Shown here piece by piece: positions 24,201-28,780 of a DNA stretch of 64,000 bases (its first letter is position 1; every line of letters starts with the position of its first letter). Location: NCBI RefSeq assembly GCF_932526225.1, contig NC_064041.1, forward strand, positions 6,717,042-6,781,041, in the 5' to 3' direction. The notes beneath the pieces were generated by a model. The model worked only from the letters and a program-made list of their open reading frames with translations. It was not told the origin of the DNA and did not search any database. This stretch comes from Nematostella vectensis (Eukaryota; Cnidaria; Anthozoa; Actiniaria; Edwardsiidae). The position numbers and the translations under genes are program-made.

Positions 24201-25710
24201 GCCGCAATTTTGTCATCCAAGCAAAGTACCAAGTGCCAAAAAAGCATCCATTTCCATCGGCTGATTTGGGAAAGCTAATGCGATATTTTCGATTGAATTT
24301 GGTAAATAATGTACAAAACTTTGTTTTCAAATGGTTATTCCGAGATTTTGACATATTTTGTGCCTTCCATTATCAAATGAAAACAATAACAGGTATTCCT
24401 GACATGGGCCCTTTAACAATGTATGTGCAATTCGTGTAGAACTATTAGCCCGATAAATGATTTTAAACACGCTTTAGTTTTACGTTCCTTAAAATATGTA
24501 GATAAATATCCTTTTTTTACCGTAGGAGTTCAATTTCAGTGCGATGACATCATCCGATGTACATTGGATTTCGGAAGTCAATCAAACTACAGTGTACCAA
24601 TCAGCTTTGAAGTCAACCGTAAGCGCTTGTGGAGTGGTGTCGTGCACTTTCAACACAGGGTTCCCGTGTCGCTGTATCCTTGTATTGCCATAGGAAGTCC
24701 CGGATTAACTGTTGTTTATCAAGTAAGTTGTAAGGAATCGTGGGTAGCCTGTGTTACACGTTGGGGTCCAGGAGTTCAAAAAGGTCGGGGTATGGGGGGG
24801 GGGGGAAGCAAGGGTTCAGCGAAGGGGAACGGGGGGGGATTTTTCTTCATATCAAACATATTCCCAATGGATAGTGTCCTTCGTTCGTATTGCCTTATAT
24901 GGACATTGGTGCCCATATTTAGAAGAGCTAAAGTTTTCCCGCTCCCTGATCTCCAGAAAATATGGTGAAAAATGCTGATTCCTGTCAATTTGAGACTCGC
25001 GGCAAGAATTTGTCAAGAGACTTGATCGCTTGGACAAATCTTTACCTCACTAATCTTGGAAAGACCTTAGACCCAGGCCTCCAAAAGATTGACCGAGAGG
25101 GTTTGAAGGTGGATGGATGGGTGGATTTTCTTTTTTTGTGTGTTATTTTTAAGGCAAAATATCTGAAAATAGGGGGTCCTGGGTCCGCTTGGCTCACGTC
25201 TAGATCCGCCCTTGACACCGGCCTCGTGTAAGACACAAAAATTTTATTGAGGTATTGCGAATAGTTCTTGCCGTGTTATGACCAACTCTACTTGTTGTTA
25301 TCGCTTTTATATGTTCGCCTTATATTAATTCATCGATGATATCAATAGATTGTTTTCACATGGTCGTAGCAAATAAGGTGGCGGTAATTGGGGCAAGACC
25401 CTTCCCAGTAGGGTTCCCTTATAAGAGTTTACTTATCTTGCCCGCTTCTTTGGGGTTTTTTTAGGGCAGCCAGTGCTTGGGAAGCTACAATCAAACACCG
25501 CCAACAAAAGACAATGAGTCCGCCAACGTAGCCTTCGAGCCTTCTGGCGATGCCACAGGTATCCCGGCGTTGAGGCAGCAAATAGATGTTAGGCATGGGG
25601 AGCTGCAGAGCCGCTTGGATAGACTTGAGCGTAGCATGGAGGCACTGTTGGGTCACGTGACTCAAATAGCAAAAGGGAGAAGGGAGGAGGCTGAGCCTGC
25701 TGATAAATAA
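3469..25710 (+). CDS. LamG-TRPC-SPRY cation channel gene (5' end unresolved)
   Basis: Multi-exon gene assembled from splice sites and phase. Exons: 3469-3520 (tentative), 6342-6414, 8763-9059, 9520-9652, 10126-10228, [gap with tentative exons 11125-11163 and 11280-11325], 13168-13430, 13579-13713, 14494-14645, 14737-14840, 15540-15722, 15962-16121, 16214-16427, 17061-17257, 18175-18337, 18578-18604, 18783-18972, 19515-19686, 19986-20048, 21831-21934, 22186-22362, 22841-23024, 24526-24722, 25465-25710. The firm exons join in one open frame of about 1,190 codons ending at TAA 25708-25710. Domain order: LamG-like, LamG-like, TRPC linker helices, S1-S6 with pore, TRP box (EWKFVRA), SPRY, coiled coil. 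The family is TRPC-like, non-selective Ca-permeable cation channels of the plasma membrane. The LamG modules and SPRY domain are not part of ordinary TRPCs. The phase between 10228 and 13168 is not solved, so at least one exon there is missing or wrong, and the start codon was not found. Confidence 0.85.
4191..4946. mobile_element. Composite foldback element with nested MITE
   Basis: Outer inverted repeat: AGGTAGCCCAGGCCATGG (4200-4217) matches the reverse complement of the segment around 4918-4937 with a few mismatches. Inner element 4675-4909: perfect 21-bp inverted termini, TGAACACGGAGCGAAGCAAAC at 4675-4695 and its reverse complement at 4889-4909. Further inward pairings (GGCTGTCACCGGCGCAT near 4710; AAGTAATCTGTT near 4791 with AACAGATTACT near 4829) make almost the whole inner element self-complementary. 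I saw no clear target duplication. Confidence 0.65.
5635..5800. repeat. Dispersed repeat fragments related to 23940-24115
   Basis: 'GGGCCATTAGAAAAGTGAATGGGGGAGGGG' type sequence and the following 'GCATGCAGCCCAAACCAGA' recur in reverse complement at about 24005-24110 (CTGGTTTGGGCTGCATGCAT ... TTTCTAATGGTCCGTC), and partly again at 5784-5800. An old interspersed family of unknown class. Confidence 0.5.
5905..6240. repeat. About 83-bp tandem repeat, 4 copies
   Basis: Units of the form 'CTGAAGAAGGGTAATTGTGCATCTGTACCTTTAAAAAG ... GGCAATCGCCCTACTCCTCCCCCCTCTTAT' repeat about every 82-84 bp from 5930 to 6240. It lies in the intron just before the exon at 6342. Confidence 0.85.
6342..6414 (+). CDS. 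Channel exon opening the first LamG-like module
   Basis: Strong acceptor (pyrimidine tract, TTGTTGCAG at 6333-6341) and donor AG|GTAAGT at 6413-6420. The 73-nt exon reads EPPLDDRLLAHWALDG and then LEDDVTI; LLAHWALDG matches the opening strand of LamG_3/pentraxin-type jelly rolls. It ends in phase 2 and joins cleanly to the exon at 8763 (AG+C, Ser). Its last 15 bases plus the donor form unit 1 of the 25-bp array that fills the start of the intron. Reading past the donor gives AGG TAA, an immediate stop. Confidence 0.85.
6400..7046 (+). repeat. 25-bp minisatellite made of an exon end plus splice donor, 26 units
   Basis: Twenty-six units stay in exact 25-bp register, with the donor-like GT at 6415, 6440, 6465 and so on to 7040. 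Unit 1 is the last 15 bases of the exon 6342-6414 (TGACGTCACAATTAG) plus its genuine donor GTAAGT and four intron bases. Later units read TGACGTCACTATTAG|GTAAGT or GTAGGT; I count 10 GTAAGT, 14 GTAGGT, and GTTAGT and GTTAGG in the last two. Most units also keep the palindrome TGACGTCA. An in-frame TAA follows the genuine donor, so use of a later donor would truncate the protein. Confidence 0.95.
7700..7847. mobile_element. hAT-like MITE, copy 2
   Basis: 148 bp, near-identical to 3050-3196. Termini GGGTCAGTACGCAGCT and (other strand) GAGTTAGTACGCAGCT. Perfect 8-bp target duplication CATGAATC at 7692-7699 and 7848-7855. High identity between copies and intact duplications suggest recent movement. 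Confidence 0.92.
8396..8536. mobile_element. TA-flanked MITE (mariner-like)
   Basis: Termini GGCTAAGTTCA and TGAACTTAGCC are perfect inverted repeats; imperfect pairing extends further inward (TCGAATAATCC with GATTATTCCGA). A TA dinucleotide flanks each end (8394-8395, 8537-8538), as in Tc1/mariner-type insertions. Noncoding, 141 bp. Confidence 0.72.
8597..8700 (+). repeat. GTTCCG-rich minisatellite
   Basis: Irregular repetition of 'TTATGTTCCG' and 'ACTCTGTTCCG' blocks just upstream of the exon at 8763. The open frame through it is a repeat by-product. Confidence 0.7.
8763..10228 (+). CDS. First LamG-like module (exons 8763-9059, 9520-9652, 10126-10228)
   Basis: Three exons continue the concanavalin-like jelly roll. 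Exon 8763-9059 holds SFTVCLWFWL and FSIKCLQESLHFVLKGE strands (donor AAG|GTGTTG, non-optimal). Exon 9520-9652 holds GKWCHIAFVWD followed by GELFVDGHSV, the classic 'W-H-v-a-v-w-D ... l-y-v-D-G' pair (donor CAA|GTATGT). Exon 10126-10228 holds FGMRELLVFGCALTREQI, the closing strand (donor A|GTGAGT). Phases are 2, 0 and 1 and agree throughout. These domains usually bind glycans or proteins outside the cell. Here the module precedes a TRPC core whose N-terminus is normally cytosolic, and no signal peptide is visible. Confidence 0.87.
10344..10404 (-). ncRNA. Type I hammerhead ribozyme
   Basis: Read on the minus strand: helix I 5' strand GGCTATGCCATG, core CTGACGA, helix II GTCCT-AATA-AGGAC, core GAAA, a minimal helix III (AC-AGCT-GT), cleavage-site C at 10357, then helix I 3' strand CATGGTTGCC. 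CCATG pairs with CATGG next to the core, and GGC with GCC beyond an internal loop. All invariant core bases are present. A two-base-pair helix III is the form described for hammerheads in Penelope-like retroelements. Self-cleavage itself is inferred. Confidence 0.85.
10365..10631. mobile_element. Inverted-repeat remnant, probably of a Penelope-like element
   Basis: Two about 71-bp arms (10365-10435 and 10561-10631) are near-perfect inverted copies spanning the hammerhead core and the downstream GGTTTGCCTCAGTTAAACTT segment, separated by about 125 bp. The minus-strand arm has a complete hammerhead next to it; the plus-strand arm stops just after the GAAA core at a GATGAT microsatellite. Head-to-head terminal repeats with hammerheads are known for Penelope-like retroelements; no reverse transcriptase is present here. 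Confidence 0.6.
10593..10631 (+). pseudogene. Truncated hammerhead ribozyme
   Basis: Plus-strand half-copy: GGCTATGCCATG, CTGACGA, GTCCT-AATA-AGGAC, GAAA. The sequence then runs straight into the TGATGATAGATG microsatellite. Helix III and the 3' strand of helix I with the cleavage site are missing, so it cannot cleave by itself. Confidence 0.8.
10632..10850. repeat. 25-bp GAT-rich array
   Basis: Units such as GATAGATGATGATTATGATGG repeat every 25 bp, about eight times, directly abutting the truncated hammerhead. Insertion into or expansion from the microsatellite is likely. Confidence 0.88.
11125..11325 (+). CDS. Tentative exons between the LamG-like modules
   Basis: Acceptor CACAG at 11120-11124 is followed by an open stretch reading TDITEEIIELVKH in the phase left by the exon ending 10228, up to a weak donor GTTGAT at 11164. 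A second acceptor (ATTATAG, 11279) opens LARKVNLPRYLPES up to GTAACT at 11326. Their phases agree with each other but not with the exon at 13168, so a further exon or a different donor is needed. Transcript reads across 10228-13168 would decide. Confidence 0.35.
13168..13713 (+). CDS. Second LamG-like module (exons 13168-13430, 13579-13713)
   Basis: Exon 13168-13430 (acceptor ATTTCAG, donor AC|GTAAGT) reads AEISLDFNLGLNHFTVVFE and LRVTWETNGLISVRLHV. Exon 13579-13713 (acceptor TTATCAG, donor AG|GTGATA) reads PVGFTWDSHTRKGVFYINGE, again the W-D ... Y-x-x-G hairpin seen in the first module. It is therefore probably a second, more diverged concanavalin-like domain; the call rests on these two hairpin strands and the beta-rich pattern. 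Phases 0/2 and 2/2 are consistent. Confidence 0.75.
13769..14045 (+). repeat. About 275-bp dispersed repeat, copy 1
   Basis: Runs from 'ATATCAATATTTGGGTGACC' to 'GGGGAATATGTTTGATATGG'. A copy at 44929-45211 is nearly identical (differences near 13795, 13840 and 13852 only), and a diverged minus-strand copy lies at about 24846-25130. No inverted termini were recognised, so the class (SINE, LINE tail or other) is open. Confidence 0.85.
14046..14080 (+). repeat. (GT)n-(G)n tract
   Basis: GTGTGTGTGTG followed by about 20 G, at the end of the dispersed repeat copy. Another G run follows at about 14355-14367. Confidence 0.9.
14494..15722 (+). CDS. TRPC-type linker helices (exons 14494-14645, 14737-14840, 15540-15722)
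   Basis: Three exons with consistent phases (2/1, 1/0, 0/0) encode a mainly helical, charged stretch: YEERQARVQLVERYIEKHMF, ITPYSLCSYENPMIMAF and AQQRFDDLADSVEQFAVDFI. The last resembles the TRPC linker-helix segment just before S1, where TRPCs carry a similar 'F-x-x-L-A-x-x-x-E-x-F-A-V-D' pattern. The segment should be cytosolic. A TTAA-flanked MITE (15222-15467) lies in the intron before 15540. Confidence 0.8.
15222..15467. mobile_element. TTAA-flanked MITE (piggyBac-like), copy 1
   Basis: 246 bp between TTAA 15218-15221 and TTAA 15468-15471. Terminal inverted repeats AGCCGCATTGTCACCAGTTT... match over 28 bp with one mismatch and end in ACTTCCGG. TTAA duplications are typical of piggyBac-type transposition. 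A same-length copy lies at 63392-63637 and a truncated one at 28805-29023. Confidence 0.85.
15780..15955. repeat. CAT/ATC-rich microsatellite
   Basis: Irregular CATCAT/ATTATCAT run in the intron before the exon at 15962, ending at its acceptor. Confidence 0.8.
15962..18972 (+). CDS. TRPC transmembrane core and pore (exons 15962 to 18972)
   Basis: Exons 15962-16121, 16214-16427, 17061-17257, 18175-18337, 18578-18604 and 18783-18972. Hydrophobic segments: FNLLMFLLIVLESLFYPFLL, VEYVILVFFLGRILAEV, MWNYLDMAIILCYITIVIVR (S3; RDMWNYLD is TRPC-like), GINTLFLILRLSS (S4), WVIIVQFVVVILAFSFAI (S5), the pore helix ESLVWSLFGLTDLDS, and S6 IFLVICVIMLLNTLVALLN followed by STYEDIK. TRPC pores typically show S-L-F-W-S-I-F-G-L; here SLVWSLFGL. 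The exon at 18783 uses an AAG acceptor. Two upstream TAGs (18704-18706, 18713-18715) would each create TGA with the TG left by the preceding micro-exon, so the AAG site is the one that keeps the frame. Confidence 0.88.
16718..17037. repeat. GATGACATAAT-type minisatellite
   Basis: Tandem variants of 'ATGATGACAT' and 'AATGAGGACATGATGACAT' fill the intron between the exons ending 16427 and starting 17061. Minus-strand open frames (Met-Ser-Ser-Cys-His-His) are by-products. Confidence 0.9.
17285..18150. repeat. Intron filled by CCATCA/CCACCA satellite
   Basis: Almost the whole 917-bp intron between the S3-S4 exon (ends 17257) and the S5 exon (starts 18175) is CAT/CAC trinucleotide satellite, with 18-bp higher-order units such as CACTACCACCATCACCAC. 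Open frames up to 360 codons on both strands are artefacts of this composition. Confidence 0.93.
18578..18604 (+). CDS. 27-nt micro-exon in the pore turret
   Basis: Acceptor TTTTTTGTAG at 18568-18577, donor TG|GTAAGT at 18605. With phase 2 on both sides it adds FCPFDGGN between the S5 exon and the pore exon. Its presence is required for frame in the model (S5 exon ends GG, pore exon begins C). Skipping it would also keep frame (27 nt), so a nine-residue turret variation is possible. Confidence 0.7.
18934..19100 (+). repeat. Duplicated exon end and donor after the S6 exon
   Basis: The exon end and donor at 18934-18990 (CTGGTCGCCTTGCTCAATAG ... GACATCAAG|GTAACTATGG) recur 101 bp downstream at 19035-19093 as CTGGTTTCCTTGCTCAACAC ... 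GAGATCAAGTTAACCATGGG. The copy has diverged and its GGT donor has become GTT, so it is no longer a donor. Confidence 0.75.
19398..19424 (-). repeat. Fragment of the CTCGTTCCCAGGGCCC palindromic repeat
   Basis: GGGCCCTGGGAACGAG here matches one arm of the complete element at 23605-23695. Confidence 0.6.
19515..22362 (+). CDS. TRP box and C-terminal linker (exons 19515-19686, 19986-20048, 21831-21934, 22186-22362)
   Basis: Exon 19515-19686 carries DTEWKFVRALYTDQYNR and FPPPINLV. TRPCs carry E-W-K-F-A-R (TRP box) followed by a proline-rich P-P-P-F/I-N after S6, so this is diagnostic. The following exons encode IIRHYAKNILNAGQ, a helical VYEELVNTRDRVTRLLATSL, and a low-complexity linker. Phases 0/1, 1/1, 1/0 and 0/0 join without conflict. 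The donor after 21934 is the start of a tandem duplication (21916-22085). Confidence 0.85.
20430..20515 (+). repeat. Dispersed repeat with G-run (copy 2)
   Basis: 'CCACGCCCCTACTG', 'TTTTGAAAATATCGG', a GA/G tract, 'CACGTGCCCTCC' match the family seen at 860-1060 and 39180-39290. Confidence 0.55.
20577..20812 (+). repeat. 118-bp tandem duplication with TA tracts
   Basis: TTAATTATATAGTTTTGCGAG begins at 20577 and again at 20695; the two copies are almost identical through GGCAGTAATTGGAAA, then run into TA repeats. Confidence 0.92.
20815..20905. mobile_element. Possible Penelope-like element end
   Basis: 'ACGTTTCGGCCCTTCGGCCTTCTTCAGT' contains an imperfect GGCC...GGCC hairpin of a kind often seen at the ends of Penelope-like elements. 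This association is from memory of the family and there is no coding sequence here to confirm it. Confidence 0.25.
21205..21240. repeat. (TA)n microsatellite
   Basis: About 34 bases of TA repeat in the intron between 20048 and 21831. Confidence 0.95.
21916..22090 (+). repeat. About 54-bp tandem duplication of exon end plus donor
   Basis: Units start ACCGACC at 21916, 21969, 22025 and 22078 (partial). Unit 1 is the last 19 bases of the exon 21831-21934 (ACCGACCAGTCCACCTGAG), its donor GTAAGTCATG and the following intron up to CCCTGTATAA. Unit 3 keeps a full GTAAGTCATG (GT at 22044); unit 2 has lost it. Confidence 0.9.
22370..22750. repeat. CAT/ATC-rich microsatellite in intron
   Basis: Irregular CATCATCAT and ATTATCATCAAC runs between the exons ending 22362 and starting 22841. 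Confidence 0.85.
22841..24722 (+). CDS. SPRY domain (exons 22841-23024, 24526-24722)
   Basis: The two exons join in phase 1 as KCK-R-VQFQCDD. The first holds IEMFVGVVPEGYPL, the usual 'v-G-v' opening of SPRY domains. The second holds CDDIIRCTLDFG ('G-D-V-I-G-C-x-L-D'), ISFEVNRKRLWSGV ('I-s-F-x-x-N-G-x') and SLYPCIAIGSPGLTVVYQ ('L-Y-P-a-v-g-l-g-s-p-g'), the characteristic SPRY C-terminal strands. SPRY domains act as cytosolic protein-binding modules (known from ryanodine receptors and TRIM ligases). A SPRY after a TRPC core is unusual. A MITE (23081-23390) occupies much of the intervening intron. Confidence 0.82.
23081..23390. mobile_element. MITE with about 80-bp inverted termini
   Basis: The left arm GTATATACCTATTT...AACGTTGTCAGTGC...GGCAAATGGCAGTTCTA pairs with the right arm TAGAACTGCCATTTACTATTTG...GCACTGACAACCTTTTTTG...GTATATAC over about 80 bp with scattered mismatches. 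The terminal GTATATAC is palindromic, so the target duplication cannot be read unambiguously. Noncoding, 310 bp, inside the SPRY intron. Confidence 0.8.
23605..23695. mobile_element. Short palindromic element CTCGTTCCCAGGGCCC
   Basis: Perfect 22-bp inverted repeats CTCGTTCCCAGGGCCCTCTC(CC) at 23605-23626 and its reverse complement at 23674-23695, around a 47-bp centre. A one-arm relic occurs at 19398-19424. Confidence 0.75.
24195..24330 (+). repeat. Dispersed repeat shared with 38970-39150
   Basis: 'AGCATCCATTTCCATCGGCT' and the following 'GATATTTTCGATTGAAT' recur at about 39016-39080 (AGCATCCATTTCCATCGGCTAATTC...GATATTTTCAATC). A coding-looking stretch here is therefore likely repeat, not exon. 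Confidence 0.6.
24846..25130 (-). repeat. About 275-bp dispersed repeat, copy 2 (diverged)
   Basis: Reverse complement of the 13769-14045 family with moderate divergence, from 'CATATCAAACATATTCCCAA' to 'GACCGAGAGGGTTTGAAGG'. It lies in the last intron of the channel gene. Confidence 0.8.
25465..25710 (+). CDS. Terminal coiled-coil exon of the channel
   Basis: Acceptor TTTTTTTAG at 25456-25464; 81 codons to TAA at 25708-25710. The second half, IDVRHGELQSRLDRLERSME followed by ALLGHVTQIAKG, has a heptad pattern and predicts a short coiled coil, a common tetramerisation or adaptor element at TRP C-termini. No AATAAA was found close downstream. Confidence 0.85.
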   Translation, partial: GSQCLGSYNQTPPTKDNESANVAFEPSGDATGIPALRQQIDVRHGELQSRLDRLERSMEALLGHVTQIAKGRREEAEPADK

Positions 25711-25936
25711 TGCTTGATCAGCGGTGTAATGCTCGACCATTCACAGATAATTTTTTGTCGGCCACACCTTTGTTCTTCTTATCTTAAAAATGGAAGACAA
25801 TTAATTGGAATATTCGAAAAAATCATCTAAAACAAAGTCATAGATTAGATGCTTTCTCATTCTCGTTCCTGATTTCCTCTGTCATTATGACTCGCTCTAT
25901 AAGAGATAGAGATAAGATGTTCCTCTTTTCCCAATA

Positions 25937-26211
25937 GGGGACTTGCGCTAAGGTATCACGTGAGTTTGGGTGTCAAACTAGCGCCCGCTCAGCCTTTTAG
26001 CGGCAAAATAACAGCAAAAATCAGTAACTTATTAACCGTTAAGAAAATAAACCAGAATTCTTTTTTCCAGAATGGGTTTAATTTCATTAAAGATTTTATT
26101 TCTTCGTCGTTCCCTGGTGTGACGGGAGCAGTAATTTCTTTGTTTTTGTTAGATAATTTTGTTTTTAATTTGCCACCCAAAAGGTCACGTGATATCTTAG
26201 CGCAAGTACCC
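25937..26211. mobile_element. TA-flanked MITE, copy 1
   Basis: Termini GGGGACTTGCGCTAAG and (other strand) GGGTACTTGCGCTAAG extend to about 27 bp with two mismatches, ending TATCACGTGA. TA flanks at 25935-25936 and 26212-26213. A diverged copy lies at about 36213-36474 with shared internal 'TTTCATTAAAGATTTTATTT'. Noncoding. Confidence 0.8.
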
Positions 26212-26544
26212 TATTAATCTTTTCCTAAAATGAAAAGTTGGTGGTGTCCCCTTGTGTGTTGGACACGACTGAGTGCAATCCAAACATTTGAAAGGTCAAT
26301 CAACATATTTCTGAAAGCACTTGATAGACAGAGGTCCAAACGATTAGCTAGCTGGCTAAAAACTGTAGTCATTTCAACAAATCTACGAAGTTAGATAGTA
26401 AATAGTTAATATGGTGTCTCTGTTTTTTCACCTGGTAAATTTGGATTAATCATTTATGCACTTATATACATAATTATAAAGTATTCATTTGTTTCTCATT
26501 TATTCTATAAAAATTCTCTAAAAGTCGGTAATCTATACCTATAC

Positions 26545-27592
26545 TTAAGGTGGCGCGCCGAGGTTGTTTTGGCTAAACAGCTTTTATACTATGTTCCCTA
26601 CAGAAGACTCATTTTCGGCGCGATTTTTCGTAAATTTTTCAGATTTTATTAATACATCTATGCTTTATCAGATTCCGCTAGATTCACTCCTCTTGGAAAT
26701 CAAATTATTTTTTTGTCATGCAAGTTAAAAGGAAGCAATATTTTTATATTAACATAAAAATCTCGAAATCTGCGCGATGAATTTTATTCTAAATCTACAG
26801 TAACACCAAAAAAATTTGTCACATGTGAAACAAACAAGACAGCTCGTCGATTACCATTTGTGACACTGCCGTGGGCTTCGTTTGAAGCGCGTTCATATCC
26901 TCAACTTTCGATTCTAGTTTCTCATAAACGCAGGTTCGACATGCAACTGCATTAAGTAAGTACTTTCGGTAAGGCCTATTTTAGCCATAACGTCGGGTAA
27001 TAGTTTAGAAGAGGCGCGGCTTGGGCTCAAATGTTGAAAAGGAATAAACCCTTTAGTTTTCAAATTACCTTAATAAAAATACTCTCGAATTGACCATCCG
27101 GAATTTATTCTTGTGCAACACTGGTCCTCTTGCCCCTATCACACAAGTTGCCTTAGGGTGTGGACTTAGCAGGGGGCGTAAATTCGGGGATGGATCTTTG
27201 TAGGCAAGAGTGCATTTATTTTTTCAAAGATTGCGAGGACAATTTTGGCGTAAAATAAAGATTCATCAATCGCGAAGTTTGACAGGTCAGTTTTAAGCCA
27301 AAAATTCGTGTGCTTCAAGTTGGAGTATTGTTAGGTGTTACTGTGAATTTAGAAAAAAAATCATCGCGCAGATTTCGATATTTTTATTTTAATATAAAGA
27401 AATTTCTTCCATTTATCTTGCATGAAAAAAAATAATTTGATTTCAAACAAGCGTGAATCTTGCGGGATCTGACAAAGCATAGATGTATTAATAAAATCTG
27501 AAAAATTCACGAGAATCGAGCCGAAAATGAGTCTAATATAGGGAACTTAGTAAAAGCTGTTTAGCCAAAACAACCTCGGCGCGCCACCTTAA
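26545..27592. mobile_element. Long-TIR element of about 1.04 kb
   Basis: Starts TTAAGGTGGCGCGCCGAGG and ends with its reverse complement. The inverted arms run about 270 bp each (GTTGTTTTGGCTAAACAGCT, ACATCTATGCTTTATCAG, AATCTGCGCGATGA and their complements) with scattered differences. TTAA occurs at both ends, but CTTAAG is itself palindromic, so target duplication and TIR cannot be separated. No coding sequence seen; a foldback or TTAA-type nonautonomous element is likely. Confidence 0.85.
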
Positions 27593-27714
27593 GCCGTCCC
27601 TTGATTTGGCCACGGGAATGCGAATATTGTGGTTTATAAGAGTACATACCACGAACAACTCCAGGCTGTTTTAGAGACTAGTCGAGCCCAGGCGCCATGT
27701 TATCGAAATCGCAT

Positions 27715-28045
27715 AAAAGGAGAGAAGGGGGGTGTGAATAGGTGTATGTAAATCCGCCGATCCGCAACATTTTCGGGGCAAACCCGTGGATCCGCAGATA
27801 TTTTTAGATCCGCATGGTTTGACAGATAAACAATAGCATCGATTGAAATTCATTTAAAATCCGAAATTCGACCGTCAAAGCAGTCAAAATCCGAAATCCG
27901 TGCCCAAATTGTCAACAGATCCGTGATCCGCCGTATTTCCAAAATCCGTCAATCCGCTGAAATAATAATCAAAATCCGTAATCCGTGAGCATTTCGAGGC
28001 TGAATCCGCCGATCCGCGAACATATTCACCCCCCCCCCCCCCCAG
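27715..28045. repeat. 'ATCCG'-rich dispersed repeat ending in poly-C
   Basis: Repeated ATCCG/CCGAAATCCG motifs (for example 'CAGATCCGTGATCCGCCG' and 'AATCCGTCAATCCGCTGA') followed by a C run at 28031-28045. A second C run is at 28205-28219. Class unknown. Confidence 0.5.
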
Positions 28046-28574
28046 AGAAGATAATATCTTTTTCACCAGTTTGTCTTTGTTTCAACAATTAAGATTCATC
28101 CCTATACTTTTCGAAATAAAAACAGACATTATCTCCACGTTAACAAACATTTCCACGAAGTAAGCATTAACTGGAATTACAGAAAGTGAAACAATAAGAA
28201 ACGCCCCCCCCCCCCCCCCAAAAAAAAACGAGCAAACGATCAAATATTCGAATTGTAATCTTTATTTGCTCCATAATTGAATTCTCATGTGACAGACAAA
28301 AAAAAAATTCTACAAAAAAATACATCATCTATCCATCCCTGACATAAAAGTCTATTTAGTTGTTGATACTCATAAAATCAAATAGACTAAGCGAAAGCTG
28401 TACCATATGTTAATGATTCAATGTCTTTTTGTCTAGGTGTTTAGGCCTAAATCCTACAAACCCTCAAATAAATCAATATTTAATTAATACTACACTTTTC
28501 CTGTAAGAGCATCAAATCATCGGTTTTTCTCCTCATTGAGTACAAAAATCATGCTTAAATCAATGGTGGGACGA

Positions 28575-28780
28575 TCAAGTATGTAACCTTAACTTGGACA
28601 GGCCATTGTCATCAGTCACGCCTCTCTGCTCGTTGGCAGTCACGCGACCCATCTGCACAGTCACTTCCGGTTGGCTTCTCTTCCGGCGAAGGACGACCAT
28701 CAGAATGATTGAGACAGCGAGGAACAGCCCGCCGAATGTCGCCCCTACCCCCACCAGGACGGGATTCAGATTGGCGCCAA
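28575..28780 (-). CDS. Last exon: transmembrane anchor of the ZP protein
   Basis: Acceptor CTATTACAG, 206 nt, TGA at 28577-28575. One about 23-residue hydrophobic helix followed by LRRKRSQ and a short tail. The phase (two leading bases) is set by the hydrophobic frame. Confidence 0.75.

Noticed and set aside
24195-24290. Possible extra SPRY exon (SGGRNFVIQAKYQVPKKHP)
   Set aside because: The phase would fit, but the sequence is part of a dispersed repeat also found at about 38970-39150, and joining 23024 directly to 24526 keeps the SPRY frame.
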